Positions 48,986 through 59,140 of a stretch of 64,000 nucleotides of DNA are shown one piece after another. Positions within the stretch are counted from its first letter, which is position 1; each line of letters starts with the position of its first letter. Under the pieces are notes generated by a model, which made no database searches, was not told where the DNA came from, and saw nothing but the letters and a program-made list of their open reading frames with translations. Location: the NCBI RefSeq assembly GCF_014284275.1, contig NZ_JACOFU010000004.1, positions 186,001 through 250,000 on the forward strand, in the 5' to 3' direction. The translations under genes were made by a program, and so were the position numbers. The DNA comes from Affinundibacterium amnicola (GTDB taxonomy: Bacteria; Pseudomonadota; Gammaproteobacteria; Burkholderiales; Burkholderiaceae_D).

Positions 48986-49507
48986 ATGGCAGATCCATTT
49001 GTTGCTGAAATCCGCATTTTCCCTTTTAACTTTGCACCACAAGGCTGGGCTTTTTGTGATGGACAATTACTTCCACTCTCACAAAACACCGCATTATTTT
49101 CCCTGCTAGGTACCACTTACGGTGGCAACGGCGAAAGTAATTTTGCGTTACCAGATCTTCAAGGTCGCGCCCCCATGCACCCTGGTCAAGGTCCTGGATT
49201 ATCTTTGCATGATTTAGGTGAGTCTGCTGGCACAGAAGCCGTCAGCTTACTAGAAACGGAAATCCCGTCACACAACCATCTGATGAAAGCAAGTGATGCC
49301 GCAGGTAATGCTATATCACCTGCAAACAATGCTTTAGCGATTGGCGCCAAAGGTGTCCCTTTATACACGCCAATTAGCGGTGCTAATGCGACAATGAGTC
49401 CAAGTACGCTGGCGCCAGTCGGTGGAGGTTTGCCACATAACAATATGCAGCCATATTTAACGATGTATTTCGCAATTGCAATGCAAGGTGTTTTTCCTCC
49501 TCGTTGA
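48986..49507 (+). CDS. Phage tail collar-type protein, copy 3 of 3
   Basis: 173 aa. PQGWAFCDGQLLPLSQN, LLGTTYGGNGESNFALPDLQGRAPMH and the ending MQPYLTMYFAIAMQGVFPP. It starts nine bases after copy 2 with only a weak ribosome site, so it may rely on coupling. All three copies keep the collar core and lack signal peptides. Confidence 0.9.
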   Translation: MADPFVAEIRIFPFNFAPQGWAFCDGQLLPLSQNTALFSLLGTTYGGNGESNFALPDLQGRAPMHPGQGPGLSLHDLGESAGTEAVSLLETEIPSHNHLMKASDAAGNAISPANNALAIGAKGVPLYTPISGANATMSPSTLAPVGGGLPHNNMQPYLTMYFAIAMQGVFPPR

Positions 49508-49649
49508 GTACGAAAGGCGAAGCAGCACCGTCGGATAGTTAGTCGGACAGCTGAACAAGCGAATTGTTTGGGTCAAAGATCCAACTATATTTTGAAGCAA
49601 AACTTTAGTCGCTTCAATTTTTTGATAATTTTAAGAATGGTGTGTGAGT

Positions 49650-50231
49650 ATGGCTCGTTTTCATTTCAATATATCAGTGCTGAGCTTCGCGCTTCTGACA
49701 CTCAGTGCTTGTGGCGGTGGTGGTAGTAGTTCTAGCCCAGGCACGAATAATGTGCAAGCGACACCAGGATTCGTTTGCAATGGTACGGTCAAAGAATTAT
49801 TTACCGCCATGCAAGGCAGCTATGACGGCGTCGTTGATACCGCGTTCTTACCTGGTGCAGGTGTACCCTTAACCACAGGCGTGGTGTATCCGGTGAGTAT
49901 TTCTGGGCTAGATTGTTCGATACGGTTTACTGGCAACAAAAATATTAAGTATGTGTTTGCCTTTGGCGACACAAGCAACACGGCGCCTAGCAATTTCGTC
50001 GGCTTTAGCCCGACCAAAATTATTCAAAATCCTGATGAGCTCGATTTGAGTAATGTGCAATACAACATCAGTATCAGCACCAGCAGCAATGTAGTCGAAC
50101 TAGAGCGCAGAGTTGCCAAGAATTCGGCAGGTTCAGGCGTGGTCGATGGCGATTTGCATCTCTTCTCTTTGCCAGGCACCAATTCCTTCGGCGGCATACA
50201 CATGAAAGTGGCGACCAAACGACCCCTCTAG
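49650..50231 (+). CDS. Small lipoprotein of unknown function
   Basis: 193 aa from ATG 49650; a GTG two codons upstream (49644) is an alternative. Lipobox LSAC followed by a Gly/Ser run predicts a lipid anchor. The rest is beta-rich with VCNGTVKELFTAMQGSYDG near the front. No family recognised. It stands between the collar genes and giant gene 2, so it could be an outer-membrane partner of either. Confidence 0.8.
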   Translation: MARFHFNISVLSFALLTLSACGGGGSSSSPGTNNVQATPGFVCNGTVKELFTAMQGSYDGVVDTAFLPGAGVPLTTGVVYPVSISGLDCSIRFTGNKNIKYVFAFGDTSNTAPSNFVGFSPTKIIQNPDELDLSNVQYNISISTSSNVVELERRVAKNSAGSGVVDGDLHLFSLPGTNSFGGIHMKVATKRPL

Positions 50232-50316
50232 TAATAAATGCTGGTAAACAAGACATGTAACAGGTGTTCCACACCATTCATACAAGACAATGTAGTGCCT
50301 TCATCATGGTTAGAAA

Positions 50317-53300
50317 ATGAAACTAGAATCTCAAGCGACAACAGAAATGACTCTGGCAAATAGCGTGCAATTGGCAGTGATTGACACCCGCCTGAAAGAC
50401 TATCAACAGATCATCGCAGCCTTATCGCCTACGATGACAATAGTCTTAATAGATAGCGCTAGCGATGGCTTGGCAGAGATCGCTGCAACTCTAGCGCAAT
50501 ATCCTGCGGTGACGGCATTACATTTATTTTCTCATGCCAGTCCAGCAAGTTTACAACTAGGTTCCAGCTACTTAAATTCAAGCACCATTACCACCGCCAC
50601 ATCACTGGCGATGTTAAAAACGATAGGTAGCAGCTTAGTGAAGGATGGCATGATCTTGGTGTATGGTTGCGACCTCGCCGATGGTAGTAGTGGACAAAAT
50701 TTCGTCAGTCAGTTTGCATCTGCAACAGGAGTCACGGTTGGCGCGTCGTCCAATACCACAGGTGCAATTGCCTTGGGTGGCGATTGGCAAATGGAAGTGT
50801 TCGCTTCGCCAAACGGTCAATTTTTAGCGACCCACGCAGGCATACAAAATGCCACACATGCAGTTGCGCTCAGTCTCAGTGACTATCAACAAAGTCTGGC
50901 AGGAATAATCACTGCTAGCAATGAAGAAGCGATTGCAACCGGTAACGATTACATCCACACCACACCAGGAACTACTCAGCTCGCGATGCTTGGTGCAGTC
51001 GAATTAGATAATGGCAGCCGTGTCGTATTACAAGCCAATAACAAAGCCGACTATTATGGTATGGCGAATTTGGACTATCTGAGTGTCGTTATCGTCGATA
51101 CCCTAGGCAACACATCCACGATAGCACTGACTGGCACCGTTGCCACGGTCGTCAATAATAATGGCGGCACGAATAATAATAGCAACAGCATACAAACCAA
51201 TGATGCAGCATCGATTGTCGCTTTACGCAATGGTGGTTTCGTCGTGTCCTCGTATTCCAATGATGGTTACGGCATCCAAATGTACAACAATGCCGGCGTT
51301 TCGCAATCGATTACCGCACCTATCGGCTTCACCAGCTCGGTCAATCCATCCGCTAAAGTCTTAGCCAGCAACGATGGCGGCTTTGTATTGTTATGGACAG
51401 TTCTCGACACCAATACCAATGCGGTATCGCTAGAATTCCAGCGCTACACTTCTGCTGGTGCCATTTCAGGTGCGCGTTACTCTGAAGCATTCGCCAGCAC
51501 TAGCCCAGTTGTGCAGAATGCTGCCATTGATATGCATGGCAATATCGCTGTCCCTATCAGTAGTAACGATGTTTATACGCCTAGCCAAGTGAAGTTATGG
51601 AATGCTTCCGATGTTGCAGTTGGAATCTACAATACAGCGTATTACCAATCTGCCGCAGTGATCGCGCCGATGTACGGCGGCGGTTTCGATTTGTTTGGCA
51701 ACGACATCGTTGCTGGTGTCGGCAATACCGCCAGTTCTTACTACGTACAAACCTTGGGTGCAGATGGCAGTCTTGGCTTAACAGTCGCGAGTACGATTCC
51801 CGTCGCTAACTTACGCGCAGTCGAACTCTCCTTATCTGGTGACTATCTGGCGGTGGGTGGTAGCACCGACACCGCCAAACTTGGTTATTTTGTTGACGGT
51901 TTCAATCCTAGTGCGGGAACCACAACACAGTCGATCGCAGACGCCGACAAAGTTGCCAGCATACCAAGTCTTTCGGAGGACGGTAATATCACCAGTGCTT
52001 GGATTACTGGCTCGGTTACCAACGCAAATGGCCTAGTCACCAGTGGCGCAGTTTCGGTGGTGACCTATGGCTCAGCGTTCACTATTCCAGTTGACTACCC
52101 GCCGACCATCGCAGGAACTTTCACGACTAGTGGCGCATTGACCGATAAAACCAACATCCTACCGTTCGCCAATTTGACCGTGAGTGATGTCGACTCGGTG
52201 ACAGGTAAAGTTACCATTACCTACAACGCAGCCAACGGTAGTTTAAGTGGAACGGGACTAAGCGGCACGGCGGGTAACTACGTGTTGGAACTATCGACCA
52301 CCTCATTGACCACCCTCAATACCGAGCTACGCGCACTAGTTTTCACACCGACAGAAAATCAAATCGTACCAAACAGCACGGTACAAACGACCTTCACCTT
52401 AACTCCTGGTGATGGCGTTCGTGATGGCCGCGCAAACACAGCAACCAATGCGATTGCGACCTCAATCAATGATGCCCCAAGCATCAATAACAATAGCAGT
52501 GCCGCAAGCGCGACTGCCAATGCGGCAGAAAATCAAACCGCGGTGATGACATTCACAACCGCAGATCCCGATGTCGGACAAACCATTACCTATTCAAAAT
52601 CAGGTGCAGACGCGGCCTTATTCAATATTCATCCGACCACAGGTGTGTTAACTTTTATTACCGCGCCTAATTTTGAAAGCCCAAGCGATGCGGGTGGAAA
52701 TAATGTCTACGATGTGACTATCACGGCGTCCGATGGACTTGCCTCCGATAGTCAAGCGATTGCCGTGACTGTGACCAACGTCAACGAGCATCCTGTGATT
52801 ACGAGTAATGGTGGCGGCAGCAGTGGCAGCACCAGCGCTGCAGAAAATCAACTAGCGGTAACAACAGTAACCGCAAACGACGTCGATGCCGCGACCACAC
52901 TCACTTACAGCGTATCAGGTACAGATGCCGCATTGTTTGATATCAACGCATCCAATGGCACGTTGACGTTTAAGACCACACCAAATTTCGAAACGCCTGC
53001 CGACAACGGTGGCAACAACATTTACGATGTGATTGTGACCGCATCAGATGGCAGCTTGACAGACACACAAACGCTGGCAATCACTGTCACCAATGTTAAT
53101 GATGCACCCACGATTGTGGGATTATCCGCAGCAGATAATCAATCTGTATTGGCCAGTGCATCGGCGATATTAATTGACCTCGCAAGCGTGGCCACAGTCA
53201 CGGATGAAGATAATGCCAATTTTAATGGCGGCAGTTTGACCGTAGCATTCGGCTCAGGACGTCAAGTTGGCGATAGTGTGGCCATTCGCACCGGCTCCGG

Positions 53301-56300
53301 TGTAACACTCTCGAATAACATGGCCGTTGCAAGTTCGATCACCATAGGCGGACAAGTGATTGGCAGCATCGCTACTGGCGGCACAGGTGCGGGAAGTGAC
53401 AACCTGATTATCAATTTCAATGCGCAAGCAACGCCCGCACGTATTTCTACACTATTGCAAAATATTACTTTTGATGCCACCGATATTAAAGCAGATCGCG
53501 TTTTAAATATTCAAGTGAATGATGGTGCTGCTAACTCGAACACGGCAAGCCTGACAATTAGTGTCACGACCAATCCAAGCGTTGCTATCAGTACCAATGC
53601 AGGGCCGTTAAAAGCGGGCGATACTGCGCTCATCCAATTCCAATTTAGCGAAGCACCAGTTGGCTTCACCGACAGCGATATCAGTGTCAGTGGCGGTACC
53701 ATCAGCGATCTGATGGTCGATGGTGTTGACGATACACTCTATACGGCATTGTTCACACCAACAGCAGATACGCAAAGTCTGAGTGGTAGTGTCAGTATTG
53801 GTGCAGGCACATTCACCAATGCCGACACTGAGGTTAACCTAGCAAGTACCCCGAACGCAGCTTTGACTGGCGATACACTCCCACCTAGCGTAACTAGTAT
53901 CGTCCGGGCTGCAAGCGATCCGACAAACGCCACCAGTGTCAGTTTCACTGTCACCTTTGCTGAAAGTGTCACTGGTGTTGGCACCTCGGATTTTAGCTTG
54001 ACCACGAATGGTGGTGCAGCCGGAAACATCGCCTCAGTGAGCGGCAGCGGTACGACTTACACCGTGACTGTGAATAGCCTAACAGGTGAAGGCACCTTGC
54101 GCTTAGATTTGAACGGCAGTTTGACTGGCATTGTTGATTCTCTCACCAATCCTATCGCAGGAGGCTTTAGCGGTGGACAAAGTTACAGCTTTGACCGTAC
54201 CGCACCTGCCGTCAACACCATCACGCGTGCACAAAGCGACAACACCAATGCCAGCATTCTCACTTTTGATGTGGTGTTCAGCGAAAATATCAGCAATGTC
54301 GATATCGGTGATTTTGCATTGAACAGGACAGGTAGTGCCAACGGTACCATCTCCGCAATCAGCGGCAGCGGTAGTACCTATACAGTCACAGTCAGTGGTG
54401 TGACTGGTGTAGGTACCCTAGGTTTAGACTTGAACAGCGCTGGCACAGGAATAATCGATAGTGCGAGCAATGCGATCACTGCAGGATTTACTGCTGGTCA
54501 GACCTATACCGTGGATCGCGTAACGCCTAGCGTTAGCAGCATTGTTCCAGCAGGCTCCGCGAGCACAAATGGGACGTCTAGTTCTTACACGGTGACATTC
54601 AGTGAAAATGTCAGTGGCGTTGATATTTCTGACTTTACGATCACAAGCACCAACTCAGCAACGGCCAATGTCGCGTCGATTTCAGGTAGCGGTAATGTGT
54701 ACACCATCGTTGTCGATAACATCGACGGTGACGGTACTTTGCGATTGGATTTACAGTCCTCAGGCACTGGGATTATCGATACATTTGGCAATCCGATCAG
54801 TGCGGGCTTTACCAGTGGTTCTGTCATCACAGTTGACCGCATAGCGCCAACGTTGGCTTTGCCAATCGCGATCAGTGACAATGCATTAATCATCGATGAA
54901 ACCTCGACAATTACCTTCACGTTCTCTGAACCAATCACTGGTTTGACTACTGATGATATAAACGTTGAAAACGGAATGATTGATGGTTTAGCCTCATCCA
55001 ATGGCGGTCTAACTTGGACAGGCACATTGACACCGTCAAGCAACATAACGGATGTCAACAATACCATCACGCTCACACTAAGTGGCGTTACAGACTTAGC
55101 AGGTAATTCTGGCAGCGGCACTACTACCAGTCCTAACTACCAAATTGATACTACCCGCCCGATTTTAGCTTCGGCAATCACCATTTCTGACACCGCACTG
55201 AAGATTGGTGATACAGCTTTAGTTACCTTTAACTTTTCCGAGGCAGTTGCGAATTTCACGACCACCGATGTTCTCAGCCCGAACGGCATATTATCGAATT
55301 TAGTTACTACTGACAGTGGTTTAACGTGGACAGCAACACTAACACCAAATACGACCACTGATTATCTCAACAACTTAACTCTCGACTACAGCGGTATCAC
55401 CGATCTAGCTGGCAATGCGGGTAGTGGAACGGCAACCTCATCTAATTATGTGGTTGATACAGACCGACCAGTATTGGCAAGTGCGATTACCATTTCTGAT
55501 ACGGCCTTAAAAATCGGCGACACTGCGCTAGTAAGTTTTGTGTTTAGCGAAGCTGTCAATAACTTCACAACGACTGATGTGAATGTCGACAACGCCACGC
55601 TATCAAATTTAATTAGCGCAGATGGCGGCATCACTTGGACTGCGAACCTAAACGCATCAGCAAATACCACTGATAGCATCAACAGTTTAACGCTCAATCT
55701 CAGCGCGCTCACAGACTTGGCAGGCAATGCTGGTAGCGGAAATTCCAGCGGTCCCAACTACAGTATTGACACAACTCGGCCAGGTGTATCCGGCAACATG
55801 AGTTTTTCCGACGCAGCCCTAAGAATCGGAGAGACGTCGACGATGACCATTAATTTCACCGAAGCGGTCGTTAATCTTGATGCGAGTGATTTCAATTTCA
55901 GCAGCGGTAGTCTTTCGAACTTTGTCTCCAGTAATGGAGGCCTCACATGGACGGCTACCGTCACGCCAAATAGCAATGTCAATGCCGCCAGCAACAGCAT
56001 CACATTGAATCACGCAGGCTTCAATGATCTGGCGGGGAATGCGGGTAGCGGCAGCACGACTAGTTCTTCCTTTGCTATCGATACACTGCGACCCAGTGCC
56101 ACCATTACTCTTTCAGACAGCAATCTGGGTCTTAGTGACAGTGCTATCGTCACTATCACTTTTAATGAAGCCGTGACTAGTTTTAATAATGCCGATATCA
56201 CCTTGCCCGTGACAGCTCCGCTTGGCGCATTATCACCTGTGAATTCTATCGATGGTGGCAGAACCTGGACAGCGACCTTCACTCCACCATTCGGGGTGTT

Positions 56301-57501
56301 CGATTTAAGCAATCAAATCAGCGTTGATACCTCTGCTGTGCTTGATCTTGCTGGCAATAGCGGACTTGGCTTCAATAGTTCGGCAAATTTTGTAATCGAT
56401 ACCATCAATACACTGCCAACTATTGGCGGTGCGCTTGCCGCACAAGCTACCAATAATCAAACTCGCATACAACCATTTACCGCAATTACCGTCACTGATC
56501 CGGATATTGGGGCATTAGAAACAGCGACCATCACGCTCGATACGCCTGCCAAAGGTAGTTTCACCAGTAATTCACTCGCACTGAGCGGTTTTTATACCAA
56601 TGATGGTGGACTCTCTTATCTGCATGACCCTGTCACTCCCGCTGCAATGCAAGCCGCTATACGTGCTTTAGTGTTTGAACCGAATCCCAACCGTTTAGCT
56701 GTCAATGCGAGTGAAACCACCGTCTTCACTATTGTCGTGCGTGATGAACATGCGGGAACCGCTAGCAATAATGCGACAACGGTCATCACTACTGCCGTCA
56801 ATCTGCCTCCAACGAATATCTTGCTGTCGGATGCAAGTGTTGCACAGTCAGAAGGTGCAAATGCGACAGTGGGGATCTTGTCAGCGGTGGATAATAATCT
56901 TGGCGATATTCACACTTTTACTCTGGGCGCCGCTAATGCTGCGAACGACAATGCGAAATTTACGATCGTTGGCAATAGTCTCAAGGTGATTAATCCTGCC
57001 TTGATGGCAGAACGCGATTACATGGTCTCGGTGCAAGTGACTGATGCCAATGGCTTGAGTTTCTTTAAAAATCTCACGCTCCATTTAGATGATGATGTTG
57101 TTCCTTACATCACTTCTATCGAAACACTGCGCTCGGCTCGCCCAACCGTCACAACGGGTAGTTATATTGTGAAGTTTAACGAGTCTGTCACCGGCGTTAC
57201 CCTAGATGATTTCTTCCTCACTTCCAACGATGGGACCACCGCCAATCTGAGTTCTATTATTGCACTAAGTGGTGGCGCTTATCGCGTATATATGAATCAG
57301 ATTTCCGGCACTGGCAATCTGGCATTGAACTTGAAATCCTCTGGTACGGGTATTAGTGATTTGTTTGGAAATAGCTTGCCTGCCGTGCCACCAGCGCCAC
57401 AACAGTTGTCACTACTCTCCACTGATAATATCGCTATTGACTTCGTCGCCACCAATGATTTACTCATGGGTATTCAACAACAAGAGCATTTTTGGATGTA
57501 A
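50317..57501 (+). CDS. Giant DUF4347 repeat surface protein 2 (2394 aa)
   Basis: No signal peptide. DUF4347 head (about residues 15-170) with H73 in LFSHASP and C118 in LVYGCDLA. Next comes a 400-residue repeat region of beta-propeller character (about 190-590), two cadherin-like repeats (about 720-930), about four Ig-like domains of one type (NATSVSFTVTFAESVTGV) and five of another (ITISDTALKIGDTALV). A cadherin-like unit leads to the C-terminal 170 residues, nearly identical to giant 1. It lacks the A/B/C repeat array. A hairpin follows at 57518. Confidence 0.9.
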   Translation: MKLESQATTEMTLANSVQLAVIDTRLKDYQQIIAALSPTMTIVLIDSASDGLAEIAATLAQYPAVTALHLFSHASPASLQLGSSYLNSSTITTATSLAMLKTIGSSLVKDGMILVYGCDLADGSSGQNFVSQFASATGVTVGASSNTTGAIALGGDWQMEVFASPNGQFLATHAGIQNATHAVALSLSDYQQSLAGIITASNEEAIATGNDYIHTTPGTTQLAMLGAVELDNGSRVVLQANNKADYYGMANLDYLSVVIVDTLGNTSTIALTGTVATVVNNNGGTNNNSNSIQTNDAASIVALRNGGFVVSSYSNDGYGIQMYNNAGVSQSITAPIGFTSSVNPSAKVLASNDGGFVLLWTVLDTNTNAVSLEFQRYTSAGAISGARYSEAFASTSPVVQNAAIDMHGNIAVPISSNDVYTPSQVKLWNASDVAVGIYNTAYYQSAAVIAPMYGGGFDLFGNDIVAGVGNTASSYYVQTLGADGSLGLTVASTIPVANLRAVELSLSGDYLAVGGSTDTAKLGYFVDGFNPSAGTTTQSIADADKVASIPSLSEDGNITSAWITGSVTNANGLVTSGAVSVVTYGSAFTIPVDYPPTIAGTFTTSGALTDKTNILPFANLTVSDVDSVTGKVTITYNAANGSLSGTGLSGTAGNYVLELSTTSLTTLNTELRALVFTPTENQIVPNSTVQTTFTLTPGDGVRDGRANTATNAIATSINDAPSINNNSSAASATANAAENQTAVMTFTTADPDVGQTITYSKSGADAALFNIHPTTGVLTFITAPNFESPSDAGGNNVYDVTITASDGLASDSQAIAVTVTNVNEHPVITSNGGGSSGSTSAAENQLAVTTVTANDVDAATTLTYSVSGTDAALFDINASNGTLTFKTTPNFETPADNGGNNIYDVIVTASDGSLTDTQTLAITVTNVNDAPTIVGLSAADNQSVLASASAILIDLASVATVTDEDNANFNGGSLTVAFGSGRQVGDSVAIRTGSGVTLSNNMAVASSITIGGQVIGSIATGGTGAGSDNLIINFNAQATPARISTLLQNITFDATDIKADRVLNIQVNDGAANSNTASLTISVTTNPSVAISTNAGPLKAGDTALIQFQFSEAPVGFTDSDISVSGGTISDLMVDGVDDTLYTALFTPTADTQSLSGSVSIGAGTFTNADTEVNLASTPNAALTGDTLPPSVTSIVRAASDPTNATSVSFTVTFAESVTGVGTSDFSLTTNGGAAGNIASVSGSGTTYTVTVNSLTGEGTLRLDLNGSLTGIVDSLTNPIAGGFSGGQSYSFDRTAPAVNTITRAQSDNTNASILTFDVVFSENISNVDIGDFALNRTGSANGTISAISGSGSTYTVTVSGVTGVGTLGLDLNSAGTGIIDSASNAITAGFTAGQTYTVDRVTPSVSSIVPAGSASTNGTSSSYTVTFSENVSGVDISDFTITSTNSATANVASISGSGNVYTIVVDNIDGDGTLRLDLQSSGTGIIDTFGNPISAGFTSGSVITVDRIAPTLALPIAISDNALIIDETSTITFTFSEPITGLTTDDINVENGMIDGLASSNGGLTWTGTLTPSSNITDVNNTITLTLSGVTDLAGNSGSGTTTSPNYQIDTTRPILASAITISDTALKIGDTALVTFNFSEAVANFTTTDVLSPNGILSNLVTTDSGLTWTATLTPNTTTDYLNNLTLDYSGITDLAGNAGSGTATSSNYVVDTDRPVLASAITISDTALKIGDTALVSFVFSEAVNNFTTTDVNVDNATLSNLISADGGITWTANLNASANTTDSINSLTLNLSALTDLAGNAGSGNSSGPNYSIDTTRPGVSGNMSFSDAALRIGETSTMTINFTEAVVNLDASDFNFSSGSLSNFVSSNGGLTWTATVTPNSNVNAASNSITLNHAGFNDLAGNAGSGSTTSSSFAIDTLRPSATITLSDSNLGLSDSAIVTITFNEAVTSFNNADITLPVTAPLGALSPVNSIDGGRTWTATFTPPFGVFDLSNQISVDTSAVLDLAGNSGLGFNSSANFVIDTINTLPTIGGALAAQATNNQTRIQPFTAITVTDPDIGALETATITLDTPAKGSFTSNSLALSGFYTNDGGLSYLHDPVTPAAMQAAIRALVFEPNPNRLAVNASETTVFTIVVRDEHAGTASNNATTVITTAVNLPPTNILLSDASVAQSEGANATVGILSAVDNNLGDIHTFTLGAANAANDNAKFTIVGNSLKVINPALMAERDYMVSVQVTDANGLSFFKNLTLHLDDDVVPYITSIETLRSARPTVTTGSYIVKFNESVTGVTLDDFFLTSNDGTTANLSSIIALSGGAYRVYMNQISGTGNLALNLKSSGTGISDLFGNSLPAVPPAPQQLSLLSTDNIAIDFVATNDLLMGIQQQEHFWM

Positions 57502-57810
57502 AGAGCGATCACTACGGCGCGGTCATACATTTGACCGCGTCGCAACGCAGTATTTAACCTAGCTTCATGTCAAGGCTACTGAAGTCATCACTCCCAATTC
57601 AATCAATCTGCCATACAATAGCCTACCCTCAAAAATAGGCGCGATATCCTCTTATGCTTATCCGCAGGAACTTTTCAAGTATCGACAAATCTGACGCAGT
57701 CAACCAGATTCAACTTATCACAGCAATCGTTGAATACGTTCAGTCGAGATCATGCTACTGAAAATGCCAGCCCGATGTCGATCACTCCTATATACGATTA
57801 AAGTAAAAGC
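57502..57810. other. Non-coding gap before the PepSY-type gene
   Basis: 309 bp. Apart from the hairpin near its start no gene, repeat or clear promoter was recognised. Confidence 0.5.
57518..57539 (+). terminator. Hairpin after giant gene 2
   Basis: CGCGGTCA and TGACCGCG pair over 8 bp around TACATT, 17 bp after the stop. No T-run follows, so it is a weaker terminator candidate than the one after giant 1, though it has a related GGTCA...TGACC core. Confidence 0.45.
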
Positions 57811-58419
57811 ATGCTTCCTTCCACTCAAAACAACCATAGTGCTCAAGACTACCGTGTGCAAAAAAAAGCTGCTGCGTCACTGAAATTTGCTAAATTTTCT
57901 CGCAAAATACATAAATGGTCAGGAATCATCTTAGTTCTGTTTGCCGTAATTATTTCAATTAGCGGCAGTTTTATCGCGTTTAAATCTCACCTAGAATATC
58001 TTCAGCCAAGTAGCAAAAGCGGAGCTGCAGGCGACATCAACACGATAATTTCTGCATCAAATGTCGTTAGCATTATTCTTGCGCTACAACTTCCCGAGGC
58101 TCAACAGGTTACCGACATCAACCGTATAGAGTTGCGCCCAAACAAGCGTATGTACAAAGTTCGTCTAGAAGCAAAAGATAATTGGAGCTCACCCCGAGAA
58201 ATCCAAATCGATGCAGTTACCGGCGCTGTTCTGAATGTTGGATTACGTGGCGACCAACTGTGGTCTGATATTCACAGCTTTGCTGTATTTGGAGAATTCA
58301 CCAAACTCTTCGTGATGAGTATGACAGGCCTATCTTTACTCTGGCTTAGTTTGACGGGTTTCTATTTGTTTTTCTATCCAATTTGGTTCAAAGCACACAA
58401 ACGACAACATCCAACTTAA
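57811..58419 (+). CDS. PepSY-associated membrane protein
   Basis: 202 aa. Two membrane helices: about residues 32-55, after the hallmark IHKWSGI, and about 165-190 (MTGLSLLWLSLTGFYLFF). Between them lies a PepSY-like periplasmic domain (INRIELRPNKRMYKVRLEAKD). This is a reduced version of the PepSY TM family seen near iron or redox functions. It has no obvious operon partner; the regulator gene starts 100 bp later. Confidence 0.82.
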   Translation: MLPSTQNNHSAQDYRVQKKAAASLKFAKFSRKIHKWSGIILVLFAVIISISGSFIAFKSHLEYLQPSSKSGAAGDINTIISASNVVSIILALQLPEAQQVTDINRIELRPNKRMYKVRLEAKDNWSSPREIQIDAVTGAVLNVGLRGDQLWSDIHSFAVFGEFTKLFVMSMTGLSLLWLSLTGFYLFFYPIWFKAHKRQHPT

Positions 58420-58519
58420 TAGCGCCGAGAATGGAAAATAGGTACCGCTGCGATGCAAGCATTTAATCGACTACAATTTCTGTCGACCAACTTTGTTCTG
58501 ATTCGATAAATTAAATTAC

Positions 58520-59140
58520 ATGGCAAACAAAACTATTCTACTGATTGATGACCATAGTTTATTCCGTAGCGGACTAAGAGCATTAATTAGCCATAGTTTA
58601 ACGAGCGTCGAAATAGTAGAATCAGATTCTCTTGAAGATGCCTTACGCGTGCAAAATCCAGTACTAGCGTTGATTTTATTAGACGTAAAACTACAGGGTT
58701 TGAATGGACTAGAGGGCGCAATACTTTTAAAACGAAAATGGCCTGAAACACCCATCATTGTAATTTCAGCAGATAATTCTTTGGAGACCTTACAACTCGC
58801 GCAGGAGAAAGGTGCACGATATTTCATACCAAAAACAAGCTCTGCCGATGACATTTTGCGCATTATTACTAAAGCGTTAAACGAACCTGAAACACAATTA
58901 ACAAAGGTACCAAAAGAATTCGGACTGAAGTCAACAAGCCACAAGCAATTACTCACCCCCAGGCAATACGAAGTATTGGATTTGGTTTGCAAAGGGCTTT
59001 CCAATAAAATGATCGCCCGCCAACTCGATCTATCAGAAAATACTGTACGTTGTCACGTTCAAGTATTGCTGGCAGCATTAAACGCATCAAATCGTGCTGA
59101 AGCCGCATTCACCGCACGTCGCATGGGATTAATCGCATAA
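58520..59140 (+). CDS. NarL/FixJ-family response regulator
   Basis: 206 aa. Receiver domain with D10-D11 (LIDDHSL) and phospho-acceptor D55 (LILLDVKLQG), then a LuxR-type helix-turn-helix (LTPRQYEVLDLVCKGLSNKMIARQLDLSENTVRCHV). Its TAA is directly followed by the ATG of the kinase gene, so they are a translationally coupled pair. Targets are unknown; the giant genes on both sides are candidates. Confidence 0.93.
   Translation: MANKTILLIDDHSLFRSGLRALISHSLTSVEIVESDSLEDALRVQNPVLALILLDVKLQGLNGLEGAILLKRKWPETPIIVISADNSLETLQLAQEKGARYFIPKTSSADDILRIITKALNEPETQLTKVPKEFGLKSTSHKQLLTPRQYEVLDLVCKGLSNKMIARQLDLSENTVRCHVQVLLAALNASNRAEAAFTARRMGLIA

Noticed and set aside
47918-49507. Prophage remnant suggested by tail-collar genes
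   Set aside because: No capsid, portal, terminase, baseplate, lysis or integrase genes, and no attachment-site repeats were seen around them.
36894-57501. RTX adhesin assignment for the giants
   Set aside because: No GGxGxDxxx nonapeptide arrays are visible; only cadherin-, Ig- and beta-helix-type repeats.
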